Shown: positions 33,930-43,285 of the stretch, piece by piece
How the letters are laid out: every line of letters starts with the position of its first letter
Position numbering within the stretch: the stretch's first letter is position 1
Source: Candidatus Magnetocorallium paracelense
GTDB taxonomy: Bacteria > Nitrospirota > Thermodesulfovibrionia > Thermodesulfovibrionales > Magnetobacteriaceae
Reading direction: 5' to 3'
NCBI GenBank assembly: GCA_029001845.1
Contig: JAREWP010000037.1
Span: 1 to 54,269, forward strand
Length of the DNA: 54,269 bases
Notes under the pieces: generated by a model
Seen by the model: the letters and a program-made list of their open reading frames with translations, nothing else
What the model was told of the DNA's origin: nothing
Databases searched by the model: none
Made by a program: the position numbers and the translations under genes

Positions 33930-35402
33930 ATGACATCTAATAATCTGAATCTGTTCGACTTCTCGAAACCCAACATCAGACTGCTCCACCTGACATGGTT
34001 TGCATTTTTTCTTACATTTGCGATTTGGTTCAGTCATGCGCCTCTGCGTGACCTGATCATTGCTTCGTTCGGTATGACAAAGGCCCAGTGGAAAGCATTA
34101 ATTGTTTTGAATGTGGCTTTAACGATTCCCGCCAGAATCGTTATCGGCATTTTGGTTGATAAGCTCGGTCCCCGTCTGGTCTACAGCGGACTTTTGATCT
34201 CCTCCTCTTTTTTCTGTTTTGCCTTTGCCTTTGCTCAGACCTATGAGCAGCTTGCACTTTTCCGCTTTCTGCTTGGTTTTGTGGGGGCAGGATTTGTAAT
34301 CGGCATCCGTATGGTTGGTGAATGGTTTCCTGCCAAACAGGTCGGGCTGGCGGAAGGGGTTTACGGCGGCTGGGGAAATTTCGGCTCTGCTGCGGCAGCC
34401 ATGACCCTGCCTACGGTTGCCCTGCTCTTTGGAGGAGAAAACGGATGGCGTTACGCCGTTGCATCGACAGGCGTATTAGCACTGGTTTACGGTTTTTTAT
34501 ACTACTGGAGAGCAAGAAATACCCCAAAGGGGTCTACATATTTTAAGCCGAAAAAGAGCGGCGGACTGGAAGTGGCCAATAAGAGGGATTTCTGGTTTTA
34601 TTTGGCAATGAACATTCCTATGTACGTCATACTTGCCGTGCTGGCATGGAAACTCTCTCCTTCGGGAGTCAGTCTTCTTTCCGGTACAACAGTGAACTTA
34701 CTCTATGCTTTTTTGATTGTACTTGCCGCCATTCAGTTCAGTCAGATATATAAAGTGAACAAAGAGATGCTGAGAAGTGGTGCTGAAGAACACCAGAAGT
34801 ATAACTTTAAGCAGGTAGCTCTCCTTGACTGGGCTTATTTTGTTACATTCGGATCGGAGCTGGCCGTTGTTTCCATGCTGCCCGGCTTTTTCATGGATAC
34901 ATTCGAAGGGCTGACGGTGGCTCAGGCAGGTCTTTTGGGATCGGTGTACGCCTTTATGAATCTGGCGGCTCGACCTGGAGGCGGATGGATCAGTGATAAA
35001 TTCGGCCGTCGTCGTTCCATGATGATTCTTGTGGCGGGACTGGCTCTTGGGTATTTGATTTTATCTACCATCAATGGCTCATGGCCGATATGGTTGGCAG
35101 TCATTGCAGTTATGTCATGCTCCTTTTTCGTACAGGCCGGGGAGGGCGCGGTGTTTGCTATGGTGCCGCTGGTCAAACGGCGTTTAACAGGACAGATTGC
35201 CGGTATGGTAGGCGCTTATGGTAATGTCGGCGCTGTTACTTATCTCACTACCTTTACATTTGTAGATGCAAGCACCTTCTTTCTGGTAATTGCCGGCTCT
35301 GCAGTGATCTGCTTTTTTCTGGTATTATTTCTGGACGAACCAAAGGGCCACACAACGGAAGTGCTCCCTGACGGTACTGTGCAATTTATAGAAGTAAGCT
35401 GA
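33930..35402 (+). CDS. narK: Nitrate/nitrite transporter, MFS NarK family
   Basis: The 490-residue membrane protein has 12 predicted transmembrane segments. The family signatures are the Arg-containing [19 protein letters not shown] and the nitrate-signature glycine-rich [13 protein letters not shown], plus [17 protein letters not shown] in the second half. It takes up nitrate and/or exports nitrite across the inner membrane. It is the first gene of the nitrate cluster and is followed by a hairpin and the kinase/phosphatase gene. The extra loop in the middle (about 200-270) has two more hydrophobic stretches than usual, so the segment count could be 14. Confidence 0.92.
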   Translation: MTSNNLNLFDFSKPNIRLLHLTWFAFFLTFAIWFSHAPLRDLIIASFGMTKAQWKALIVLNVALTIPARIVIGILVDKLGPRLVYSGLLISSSFFCFAFAFAQTYEQLALFRFLLGFVGAGFVIGIRMVGEWFPAKQVGLAEGVYGGWGNFGSAAAAMTLPTVALLFGGENGWRYAVASTGVLALVYGFLYYWRARNTPKGSTYFKPKKSGGLEVANKRDFWFYLAMNIPMYVILAVLAWKLSPSGVSLLSGTTVNLLYAFLIVLAAIQFSQIYKVNKEMLRSGAEEHQKYNFKQVALLDWAYFVTFGSELAVVSMLPGFFMDTFEGLTVAQAGLLGSVYAFMNLAARPGGGWISDKFGRRRSMMILVAGLALGYLILSTINGSWPIWLAVIAVMSCSFFVQAGEGAVFAMVPLVKRRLTGQIAGMVGAYGNVGAVTYLTTFTFVDASTFFLVIAGSAVICFFLVLFLDEPKGHTTEVLPDGTVQFIEVS

Positions 35403-35416
35403 AGTAAAGACAAGGC

Positions 35417-35458
35417 ATCAGGCAAGAGGCATAAGTTTTTATGCCCCTTGCCTGATTT
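35417..35458 (+). terminator. Long hairpin between narK and the kinase-phosphatase gene
   Basis: ATCAGGCAAGAGGCATAAG pairs with CTTGCCTGAT and TATGCCCC to make a nearly perfect stem around TTTTT, followed by only TTTATAAAA. It ends about 10 bp before the next ATG and likely works as a partial terminator or attenuator between narK and the downstream genes. It may also hide the start region, which has no ribosome binding site. Confidence 0.65.
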
Positions 35459-35468
35459 TATAAAAACG

Positions 35469-37199
35469 ATGTCAACAAAGCATTTGATCAATCAGTTGGA
35501 AGTCGAAATTTTTCAGTCTTCCCTGCGTGGTGAAAAGTCGGAAAATCAGGATGCCCTGGGGGCCAGATTACCTGAAGACGATCTGGCTGTGACCAAAGGG
35601 ATTGCTTTGATTATAGCAGACGGTGTGAGTGCTGCAGAAGCTGCAAGGGAAGCGAGTCACTCCTGTGTCATCGGCTTCTTATCGGATTATTATGCGACTC
35701 CCGATTCGTGGAGCGTTAAACAGTCTGCACAGTGCGTGCTGCAGTCTCTTAATCGATGGCTTTACGGCCGGAGTCAGATTCATATACAGGGCCGGGGTTT
35801 TATAACGACAATGAGCGTATTAATTATAAAATCCGGATGCGCCCATATTTTTCATGTGGGAGACGCAAGAATTTACAGGTGGAGAGACAACGATCTGGAG
35901 CAGCTTACGGAAGATCATGCCCATCATTATTCAGGGCACAGACACTACCTCTCCAGAGCGATCGGGGCCGATATTTTCCTGGATATTGACTATCGTATGA
36001 CAGATGTCCGAAAGGGCGATATCTATCTCCTCTCAACGGACGGTATACATGATTTCCTGACTCACAGGCAAATCCTTGAAGTAATGTCTGAACATAGTGA
36101 GAGCACAGAGGAAATCGTTACTATATTAAACGGCAGAGCCATAGAGGCCAAGAGCGATGACAATATGAGTTGCCAGGCCATTCGCATTATCGATCAACCC
36201 GACCAAAAAGGCGATGACGCCTTTCGATTGCTCAAAGAGCTGCCTTTCCCGCCGGATCTGGAACCCGGTCAAATAGTGGATGGTTGGAAAGTTATCAGAC
36301 AGATTCATGCCAGTACGAGAAGTCAGCTCTATCTGGTCGAGGATAAAGAGGGAGCGCGTTGTGTAATGAAAACCCCTTCCGTAAATTTTGAAGACGATCC
36401 GGGGTATATTGAGCGATTTGTTATGGAAGGATGGATCGGTTCGAGAGTGCAGAGCCCCTATGTTGTTAATATTGTACCTTCAACGGAAAAACGAACGTTT
36501 CTGTACTATCTTACAAAATATATTCCCGGGCTGACTCTGAATCAGTTAATAGAGGAGCGCGGGAAACTGGAGGTTACAGATGCAATCGATATTACGGAAC
36601 AGATTTCAAAAGGCTTGAGAGCCTTTCACCGCAAAGAGACCCTTCACCAGGATTTAAAACCGGATAATATTGTCATAGGTAAACACGGGGCAGTGATTAT
36701 CGACTTCGGATCGTGTCTGGTTGCCGGGATCGATGAGATTCAGGGGCCTTTTCAAAGGGAGGTTGCTTTGGGTACAATAGATTATTCCGCTCCTGAATAC
36801 CATTATGGAGGAAAACGTTCGGAAAGGAGCGATCAGTTTTCCCTGGCCCTGATTCTCTATGAAATGCTTACCGGCGAACACCCCTATGGTCGACAATTCG
36901 AGCATTGCAAAACGCTTCAGGATTTTCAAAGGTTAAAATACAAGCCTGCCCGTACATTCAGTCCTATGGTCCCTCTTTGGATTGACGGAGCCATCAACAG
37001 GGCGTTAAGTGTATCACAGGAACAACGTTATGAATCTCTGTCAGAGTTTATTTATGATCTCAAACATCCAAATCCAAAATACCTTTGTGCAACGGACAGA
37101 CCATTAATAGAAAAGCATCCCCTTCTGTTTTGGAAAATAGTGTCCACTCTTTTACTGGTCGGAAATTTGGTGTTTTTTTATCTGTTGAGTTTTCAATGA
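35469..37199 (+). CDS. PP2C phosphatase-Ser/Thr kinase fusion, membrane-anchored
   Basis: From ATG 35469 the protein has 576 residues; TTG 35448 lies inside the hairpin and is less likely. An N-terminal PP2C domain (about 10-240) has RGEKSENQDA, ADGVSAAE, GDARIY, STDGIHD and DDNMS with its metal-binding acids intact. A protein kinase domain (about 265-530) follows: VMK lysine, LHQDLKPDN catalytic loop (HQD instead of HRD), IDFGS and GTIDYSAPE. A C-terminal membrane anchor is at about 550-575. Fused kinase-phosphatases are known next to nitrate transporters in other proteobacteria. Here it lies between narK and narG and may control one of their products. The target is unknown. Confidence 0.92.
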   Translation: MSTKHLINQLEVEIFQSSLRGEKSENQDALGARLPEDDLAVTKGIALIIADGVSAAEAAREASHSCVIGFLSDYYATPDSWSVKQSAQCVLQSLNRWLYGRSQIHIQGRGFITTMSVLIIKSGCAHIFHVGDARIYRWRDNDLEQLTEDHAHHYSGHRHYLSRAIGADIFLDIDYRMTDVRKGDIYLLSTDGIHDFLTHRQILEVMSEHSESTEEIVTILNGRAIEAKSDDNMSCQAIRIIDQPDQKGDDAFRLLKELPFPPDLEPGQIVDGWKVIRQIHASTRSQLYLVEDKEGARCVMKTPSVNFEDDPGYIERFVMEGWIGSRVQSPYVVNIVPSTEKRTFLYYLTKYIPGLTLNQLIEERGKLEVTDAIDITEQISKGLRAFHRKETLHQDLKPDNIVIGKHGAVIIDFGSCLVAGIDEIQGPFQREVALGTIDYSAPEYHYGGKRSERSDQFSLALILYEMLTGEHPYGRQFEHCKTLQDFQRLKYKPARTFSPMVPLWIDGAINRALSVSQEQRYESLSEFIYDLKHPNPKYLCATDRPLIEKHPLLFWKIVSTLLLVGNLVFFYLLSFQ

Positions 37200-37309
37200 G
37201 ACAAGGCGAGGGGTGACGGTGGGAAAGGGTTGGGAAGAGAGGCTTGAGAATTGAGTGTTTATAAAAATGCTTTGTGTGAGAAAAATTTTTTACTCATGTC
37301 GGAGGAGTA

Positions 37310-40300
37310 ATGAGTCGGTTTTTGGAAAGATTACGTTTTTTTGACAGGAAAAAGGATGAGTTCGCTGACGGTTTCGGTGTGATTACTAATGAAGACCGTT
37401 CCTGGGAAGAGATATACAGACAGCAGTGGCAATATGACAAGATCGTTCGTTCTACTCACGGGTGCAACTGTACGGGATCGTGCAGTTGGAAGGTTTATGT
37501 AAAAGACGGATTCATCTCAAGGGAAGTTCAGCAAACCGATTATCCGCGGACCAGACCGGATATTCCGAATCATGAGCCGCGAGGTTGTCAGCGCGGTGCA
37601 AGTTACTCCTGGTATACATATGGCGCCAATCGTATTAAATATCCCATGATTCGTAAGACTCTTTTAACTATGTGGAGAGATGCCCGTAAAAGCCTGTCAC
37701 CTGTTGATGCATGGGCTTCTGTTGTGGAGTCGACGGATAAGGCGACTGCTTATAAAAAAGCACGTGGCATGGGAGGATTCATCCGTTCTTCATGGGACGA
37801 GGTGAATGAGATCATTGCAGCCGCCAATATTTATACCATAAAACAATACGGGCCTGACAGGATTATCGGTTTTTCTCCGATCCCGGCAATGTCCATGGTT
37901 TCCTATGCCGCAGGTTCTCGTTACCTCTCTCTGATTGGCGGAACATGTATGAGCTTTTACGACTGGTACTGCGATCTTCCTCCTTCCTCTCCAATGACCT
38001 GGGGCGAGCAGACCGATGTGCCTGAGTCAGCGGATTGGTATAACTCTACATATATAATTGTTTGGGGATCGAATGTACCGCAGACACGCACGCCTGACGC
38101 TCACTTTTTAACGGAAGTTCGTTACAAAGGGGCAAAAACAGTGGTAATTACACCTGATTACTCCGAAGCAGCCAGATTTGGCGATATCTGGCTGAGTCCG
38201 AAGCAGGGAACCGATTCAGCACTTGCTCTGGCTTTAGGCCATGTGATTTTAAAAGAGTATTTTATCGAAAAGCCAAGGAAATATTTTATTGACTATTGTC
38301 TTCAGTACTCCGATATGCCTATGCTTGTGTTGTTGGAAGAGCATGGAAACAATCTTTTTAAATCCGGTCGTTTTCTCCGCGCTTCCGATTTTTCCGAAAA
38401 GCTTTGTCAGGGTGATCGCATGGAATGGAAAACCCTTGTATGGGACGAGATTAGTGACAATCCCGCTGTTCCCAACGGATCGATCGGTTTCAGGTGGGAT
38501 AAAAACGGTCTGTGGAATCTCGATAATCGTGAAGCTTTGGAAGGTAAAGATATCAGACCCTTACTCAGTTTTATCGATTGTCTGTCTCAACGTGTTCAGG
38601 CGGCCTTCCCTTATTTTGGAGGCGATGGTGACGAGAATATCGTTATTCGCACCATACCGGTACGAAAAATTGTATTAAAAGATGGCAAAGAGGCCCTTGT
38701 CACTACGGTTTTCGATCTGATGACAGCGAGTTACGGCATTGAAAGGAAGTCCGCCGGCGAGGTGTCACAATCGACTTATGACGATGAAGCCCCTTACACG
38801 CCTGCATGGCAGGAAAAGATGACAGGCATTGCCAGAGAAAGAGTAACAGGTATTGCACGGGAGTTTGCAGAGAATGCAGAAAAAACAGGCGGCAAGTCAA
38901 TGATTATTGTGGGAGCTGCTTTAAACCACTGGTACCATGGGGATATGAGTTATCGCGGTCTGATCAATGTACTGATAATGTGCGGCTGTGTCGGCAAATC
39001 GGGCGGTGGTTGGGCCCATTATGTGGGACAGGAAAAACTTCGTCCCCAGACAGGTTGGTTACCCCTTGCCTTTGGCCTTGACTGGCATCGTCCGCCGCGC
39101 CATATGAACTCGACCTCCTTCTTTTATGCTCATTCCGAGCAGTGGAGGCATGAAAAGCTGAATACCAGAGATATCCTCTCTCCGCTGGTTGATAAAGAGA
39201 GCTATCCGGAACATCCCATCGACTGGAACGTAAAGGCCGAGCGTATGGGCTGGCTGCCATCGGCGCCTCAACTCAACAGAAACCCCCTTCATATTGCAGG
39301 AGAAGCTGACTCTGCAGGAATGGAAACAGAAGAATTTCTTGTTAATAACCTTAAAAGCGGTAATCTCTCCTTTGCAAGTGAAATGCCTGAAGATCCGAAG
39401 AATTTTCCAAGAAATATTTTTGTGTGGCGGTCCAATGTTTTAGGTTCGAGCAGCAAGGGACATGAATATTTTCTAAAGTATTTACTGGGTACACGAAACG
39501 GTGTAATGAACGACGGTTTGAACAATGCGGAATTTTCCGTACCTGAAGAAGTCAAATGGCATGAGAATCCTCCTGAAGGTAAGCTGGACCTTGTGGTTAC
39601 ACTGGATTTTCGGATGTCCTCCACATGCGTATATTCCGATATCGTTCTTCCCTGCGCCACATGGTATGAAAAAGATGATCTCAGTACAACGGATATGCAC
39701 CCCTTTATCCATCCCCTTACCAAAGCAGCAGAGCCGGCTTGGGAAGCTCGTTCTGACTGGGATATTTTTAAAGGAATCGCCGCTGTCTTTTCCCGAATGT
39801 CAAAAGGGATTCTTGGTTCGGAAAGGGATGTGGTAATGGTTCCGATACTCCACGATACGCCGGGGGAACTGGCTCAGGCCATAGGAATCAGAGATTGGAA
39901 AAAGGGGGAGTGCGATCCTGTGCCGGGTAAAACAATGCCAAATATATTCGTTGTGGAGAGACATTATCCCGATACGTTTAAGAAGTTTACTTCCCTTGGC
40001 CCTTTAATGGAAAAAATCGGTAATGGCAGTAAAGGGATTTCCTGGAAAACAGACGAAGAGGTGGAATTGGTCGGCCGCTTAAACAAAAGGGTAGTAGAAA
40101 ATGGCGTGAGCCTGAATCGACCTGTCATTAACTCTCCTGTTGATGCGGCGGAAGTTATACTCTCTCTCGCCCCTGAAACCAATGGTCATGTCGCCGTAAA
40201 AGCATGGAAGGCTTTGGAGGGTTTTACGGGAAAGGAGCACTCCCATCTGGCAGTATCCAGAGAGAGCGAAAAAATTGGTTTTCATGATCTGAAAGCTCAG

Positions 40301-41005
40301 CCCCGTAAGATTATTACCTCTCCTACATGGTCGGGCATCGAAGATGAGAGTGTTACTTATAATGCAGGCTATACCAATATCAACGAATCGATCCCCTGGA
40401 GAACTCTCACCGGAAGGCAGCAGTTCTATCAGGATCATGAGTGGATGGCTGCCTTTGGAGAACAATTGGTTGTATATAAGCCGCCAATCGATACAAAGAG
40501 CATAGATTCCGTGAAGGGGAAAAATTCAGCAGGCAATCGTGAAATTGTTCTTAACTGGATCACTCCTCATCAGAAATGGGGGATTCACAGTATGTACTCG
40601 GAAAACCTGATTATGCAGACATTGTCGCGTGGCGGGCCTGTTGTGTGGATAAGCGAGAAAGACGCCAAAGAGGCGAAAATCAGGGACAATGACCAGGTGG
40701 AAATTTTTAACTCCAACGGTGCTTTAACATGCCGCGCCGTGGTAAGCCAGCGAATTGGCAAAGGAATGATTCTGATGTATCATGCTCAGGAGAGGATATT
40801 GAATATCCCCGGTTCCGAGACGACCGGTACGCGAGGCGGTCACCACAACTCGGTGACAAAGGTTGTTACCAAACCAACCCATATGATCGGGGGGTACGCC
40901 CATCAGTCATATGGCTTTAACTATTACGGTACTGTGGGATGTAACAGAGATGAGTTTGTCGTTGTCAGGAAAATGAGTCATGTCGATTGGCTGGAGGGAA
41001 AATGA
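37310..41005 (+). CDS. narG: Respiratory nitrate reductase, catalytic subunit
   Basis: The 1231-residue molybdopterin enzyme reduces nitrate to nitrite at the cytoplasmic face of the inner membrane. It is close to E. coli NarG throughout. The FS0 [4Fe-4S] ligands are H50, C54, C58 and C93 (STHGCNCTGSCSW and PRGCQRG), and the Asp-containing GGTCMSFYDWYCDLPP segment carries the Mo ligand. An extra Cys (C52) lies inside the FS0 loop. There is no twin-arginine signal, which marks the cytoplasm-facing type rather than the exported archaeal or nxr-like type. The ribosome binding site is GGAGGAG. The stop overlaps narH by ATGA. Confidence 0.97.
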   Translation: MSRFLERLRFFDRKKDEFADGFGVITNEDRSWEEIYRQQWQYDKIVRSTHGCNCTGSCSWKVYVKDGFISREVQQTDYPRTRPDIPNHEPRGCQRGASYSWYTYGANRIKYPMIRKTLLTMWRDARKSLSPVDAWASVVESTDKATAYKKARGMGGFIRSSWDEVNEIIAAANIYTIKQYGPDRIIGFSPIPAMSMVSYAAGSRYLSLIGGTCMSFYDWYCDLPPSSPMTWGEQTDVPESADWYNSTYIIVWGSNVPQTRTPDAHFLTEVRYKGAKTVVITPDYSEAARFGDIWLSPKQGTDSALALALGHVILKEYFIEKPRKYFIDYCLQYSDMPMLVLLEEHGNNLFKSGRFLRASDFSEKLCQGDRMEWKTLVWDEISDNPAVPNGSIGFRWDKNGLWNLDNREALEGKDIRPLLSFIDCLSQRVQAAFPYFGGDGDENIVIRTIPVRKIVLKDGKEALVTTVFDLMTASYGIERKSAGEVSQSTYDDEAPYTPAWQEKMTGIARERVTGIAREFAENAEKTGGKSMIIVGAALNHWYHGDMSYRGLINVLIMCGCVGKSGGGWAHYVGQEKLRPQTGWLPLAFGLDWHRPPRHMNSTSFFYAHSEQWRHEKLNTRDILSPLVDKESYPEHPIDWNVKAERMGWLPSAPQLNRNPLHIAGEADSAGMETEEFLVNNLKSGNLSFASEMPEDPKNFPRNIFVWRSNVLGSSSKGHEYFLKYLLGTRNGVMNDGLNNAEFSVPEEVKWHENPPEGKLDLVVTLDFRMSSTCVYSDIVLPCATWYEKDDLSTTDMHPFIHPLTKAAEPAWEARSDWDIFKGIAAVFSRMSKGILGSERDVVMVPILHDTPGELAQAIGIRDWKKGECDPVPGKTMPNIFVVERHYPDTFKKFTSLGPLMEKIGNGSKGISWKTDEEVELVGRLNKRVVENGVSLNRPVINSPVDAAEVILSLAPETNGHVAVKAWKALEGFTGKEHSHLAVSRESEKIGFHDLKAQPRKIITSPTWSGIEDESVTYNAGYTNINESIPWRTLTGRQQFYQDHEWMAAFGEQLVVYKPPIDTKSIDSVKGKNSAGNREIVLNWITPHQKWGIHSMYSENLIMQTLSRGGPVVWISEKDAKEAKIRDNDQVEIFNSNGALTCRAVVSQRIGKGMILMYHAQERILNIPGSETTGTRGGHHNSVTKVVTKPTHMIGGYAHQSYGFNYYGTVGCNRDEFVVVRKMSHVDWLEGK

Positions 41006-42375
41006 AAATAGGCTCACAGATTGCAATGGTTCTGAACCTGGATAAATGTATCGGTTGCCATACCTGTTCGGTTACTTGTAAAAAGACGTGGACATCACGG
41101 GAAGGTATGGAGTACGGCTGGTTCAACAATGTAGAGACCCGGCCCGGGCTTGGTTATCCGAGAGAGTGGGAGAATCAGGAGAGATGGAAGGGAGGATGGA
41201 AACGGCTTGACAATGGAGCTATCGTACCGGGCATAGGAACGCGGGCCCGTGTTTTGTCAAAAATATTTGCAAACCCAGATTTGCCGGAAATAGACGACTA
41301 CTATGAGCCCTTTGATTTTGACTATGGCCGTCTCCATGAAGCTCCCGAGTCGGACCACCAGCCAATTGCCCGTCCGCGTTCGTCCATAACCGGCAGGACA
41401 ATGGAAAAAATAATGGCAGGGCCTAATTGGGATGATTCCCTTGGAGGCGAGTTTGAAAAGAGAAGTCGCGACAGGAATCTCGACAATACTCAAAAAGAGA
41501 TTCTCGGTGAATTTGAAAACACTTTCATGATATCTCTTCCCCGTTTATGTCATCACTGCCTCAACCCCGCATGTGTGGCGACATGTCCTTCCGGTGCAAT
41601 TTACAAGAGAAAAGAAGACGGTGTTGTGCTGATAGATCAGGAGAGGTGCAGGGGATGGAGAATGTGTATAAGCGGTTGCCCCTATAAGAAGATATACTAC
41701 AATTGGAAGTCTGGAAAATCGGAAAAGTGTATATTCTGTTATCCCAGAACAGAGTCCGGTATGACGACGTTGTGTTCGGAATCCTGTACAGGCAGGCTCA
41801 GATACCTTGGAGTGTTATTATACGACAAGGATGAGATTCAACGTATTGCATCGATTCCTTCGGAAAGTGATATATATGAGAAGCAGATCGGGATTTTTTT
41901 AAACCCCCATGATTCTGAAATCATTAAAGCGGCGGGACAGTGTGGGATTTCCGATTATACAATAGAAATTGCTCAAAAATCACCGGTGTACAAGTTCATC
42001 GTGCAATGGAAACTCGCCTTTCCTCTGCACCCTGAATACCGCACTCTTCCCATGGTCTGGTATGTACCTCCCTTAAGTCCGATTCGGTCGAATTTCGAAG
42101 AGAGCGGGAAAAGTACAAACAGCGTTATCCCGGATGTGGAATCATTAAGGATTCCCGTTAAATATCTTGCCAATATGTTCACATTCGGAGAGGAAGCCCC
42201 TGTAAAATCCGCTTTGAAGCGCATGCTGGCTATGAGGGCCTATAAAAGAAGTGAGAATGTAGAGGGATTCAAAAATAAAGCCTTTCCGGAAGAAACAGGA
42301 CTTACGGAGCAAGAAGCAGAGGAGATGTACCGGTATATGGCCATTGCAGATTATGAGGATCGTTTTGTTATATAA
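41002..42375 (+). CDS. narH: Nitrate reductase, iron-sulfur subunit
   Basis: The 457-residue electron-transfer subunit carries electrons from NarI haems to NarG. Four Cys clusters are present: CIGCHTCSVTC, CHHCLNPACVATC, CRGWRMCISGC (Trp in place of Cys, giving a [3Fe-4S] centre as in E. coli) and CIFCYPR with CSESC. I chose ATG 41002, preceded by GGAGGG; the frame is open 15 bases further up at a TTG. It is about 55 residues shorter than E. coli NarH, mostly at the C-terminus. The usual next gene narJ is missing. Confidence 0.97.
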   Translation: MKIGSQIAMVLNLDKCIGCHTCSVTCKKTWTSREGMEYGWFNNVETRPGLGYPREWENQERWKGGWKRLDNGAIVPGIGTRARVLSKIFANPDLPEIDDYYEPFDFDYGRLHEAPESDHQPIARPRSSITGRTMEKIMAGPNWDDSLGGEFEKRSRDRNLDNTQKEILGEFENTFMISLPRLCHHCLNPACVATCPSGAIYKRKEDGVVLIDQERCRGWRMCISGCPYKKIYYNWKSGKSEKCIFCYPRTESGMTTLCSESCTGRLRYLGVLLYDKDEIQRIASIPSESDIYEKQIGIFLNPHDSEIIKAAGQCGISDYTIEIAQKSPVYKFIVQWKLAFPLHPEYRTLPMVWYVPPLSPIRSNFEESGKSTNSVIPDVESLRIPVKYLANMFTFGEEAPVKSALKRMLAMRAYKRSENVEGFKNKAFPEETGLTEQEAEEMYRYMAIADYEDRFVI

Positions 42376-42382
42376 CCATTAA

Positions 42383-42536
42383 TAAAAACAGCAGTCAGCT
42401 ATCAGCGGTCAGCCTTCAGCCAGGGAAAGTATTGATGTTATGCCAAGAATAAGCTTCATCTTATGGATGAAGGTGTTTTGAAACATAAAGTGTTGCAATT
42501 TAAAAGCTGATAGCTGACAGCTAAATGCTTATTATT
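42383..42536 (-). repeat. MITE-like element, family A, copy 4, between narH and narI
   Basis: On the minus strand it reads AAGCATTTAGCTGTCAGC ... TTGCAACACTTTATG ... GGCATAACATCAATACTTTC ... GACTGCTGTTTTTA, matching copies 1 and 5. It starts 8 bp after the narH stop and ends 13 bp before the narI ATG. It fills the position where narJ stands in other nar operons. Confidence 0.9.
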
Positions 42537-42548
42537 TAAGAGGTTTTT

Positions 42549-43247
42549 ATGTCCTATATACATACATTACTATTCGGAATATATCCCTATATCGCATTGT
42601 CGGTACTAATCGTCGGATCTATTATGCGATATGACAATGCACAGCATACATGGAAAGCGGGGTCCAGTCAGTTTCTTGGAAATGACGGCATAGGCCCCGG
42701 GAGTCTGCTCTTTCATTTAGGCATTATCTTTAGTTTTTTCGGGCATCTGGCCGGTATGCTGACGCCTGCTTCTTTCTATCACCATATCGTATCGCCTGAA
42801 ATGAAACAGACCTTTGCAATTACTTCAGGAGGGGTATTCGGTATTCTCTGTCTGATTGGTCTGATTATATTAATGCTGCGTCGTTTTAAAAATCCGAGAA
42901 TCGCTGCAACCGGCGAAAAGTCGGATAAATATCTTTTGTTGCTGCTTTGCCTTCAGATTCTGCTTGGACTGCTGAGTATTGTCGTGTCGGCGAAACATCC
43001 TGACGGCTCCATGATGATGCAGTTGGCGGCATGGTCGCAGGCTGTCGTGACATTTCGTCCTTTTACTGCCGTTGAGGCTGTTGAGGGGGTTCATATAATA
43101 TATAAAATGCATATATTTTTAGGATTAACCATATTCCTGATGTTTCCTTTCACCCGTCTCGTTCATATTTTAAGCGTCCCTGTGGGGTACTTGTGGCGTA
43201 CTTATCAGGTTGTAAGGGAGGGGGAAAGCAGCCCTGGAATTAAGTAA
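42549..43247 (+). CDS. narI: Nitrate reductase, cytochrome b (gamma) subunit
   Basis: The 232-residue membrane protein has five transmembrane helices and oxidises quinol, passing electrons to NarH. The four haem-ligand His residues are present in pairs: LLFHLGIIFSFFGHLAG (helix 2) and MHIFLGLTIFLMFPFTRLVH (helix 5). The ribosome binding site AAGAGG overlaps the end of the repeat that precedes the gene. It is followed 38 bp later by the sulfite-reductase-like genes. Confidence 0.95.
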   Translation: MSYIHTLLFGIYPYIALSVLIVGSIMRYDNAQHTWKAGSSQFLGNDGIGPGSLLFHLGIIFSFFGHLAGMLTPASFYHHIVSPEMKQTFAITSGGVFGILCLIGLIILMLRRFKNPRIAATGEKSDKYLLLLLCLQILLGLLSIVVSAKHPDGSMMMQLAAWSQAVVTFRPFTAVEAVEGVHIIYKMHIFLGLTIFLMFPFTRLVHILSVPVGYLWRTYQVVREGESSPGIK

Positions 43248-43285
43248 CAGTTCATCTTGAAAATAAAAAAATATGAGGAGCAAAC

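Noticed and set aside
37200-37309. Separate promoter for narG
   Set aside because: AT-rich words exist, but no pair of -35 and -10 boxes at suitable spacing was convincing; co-transcription from narK or the kinase gene cannot be excluded.
37310-41005. NarG as a nitrite oxidoreductase (NxrA)
   Set aside because: The protein is close to E. coli NarG along its length, lacks a Tat signal and is joined by NarI with all four haem ligands. This fits a nitrate reductase.
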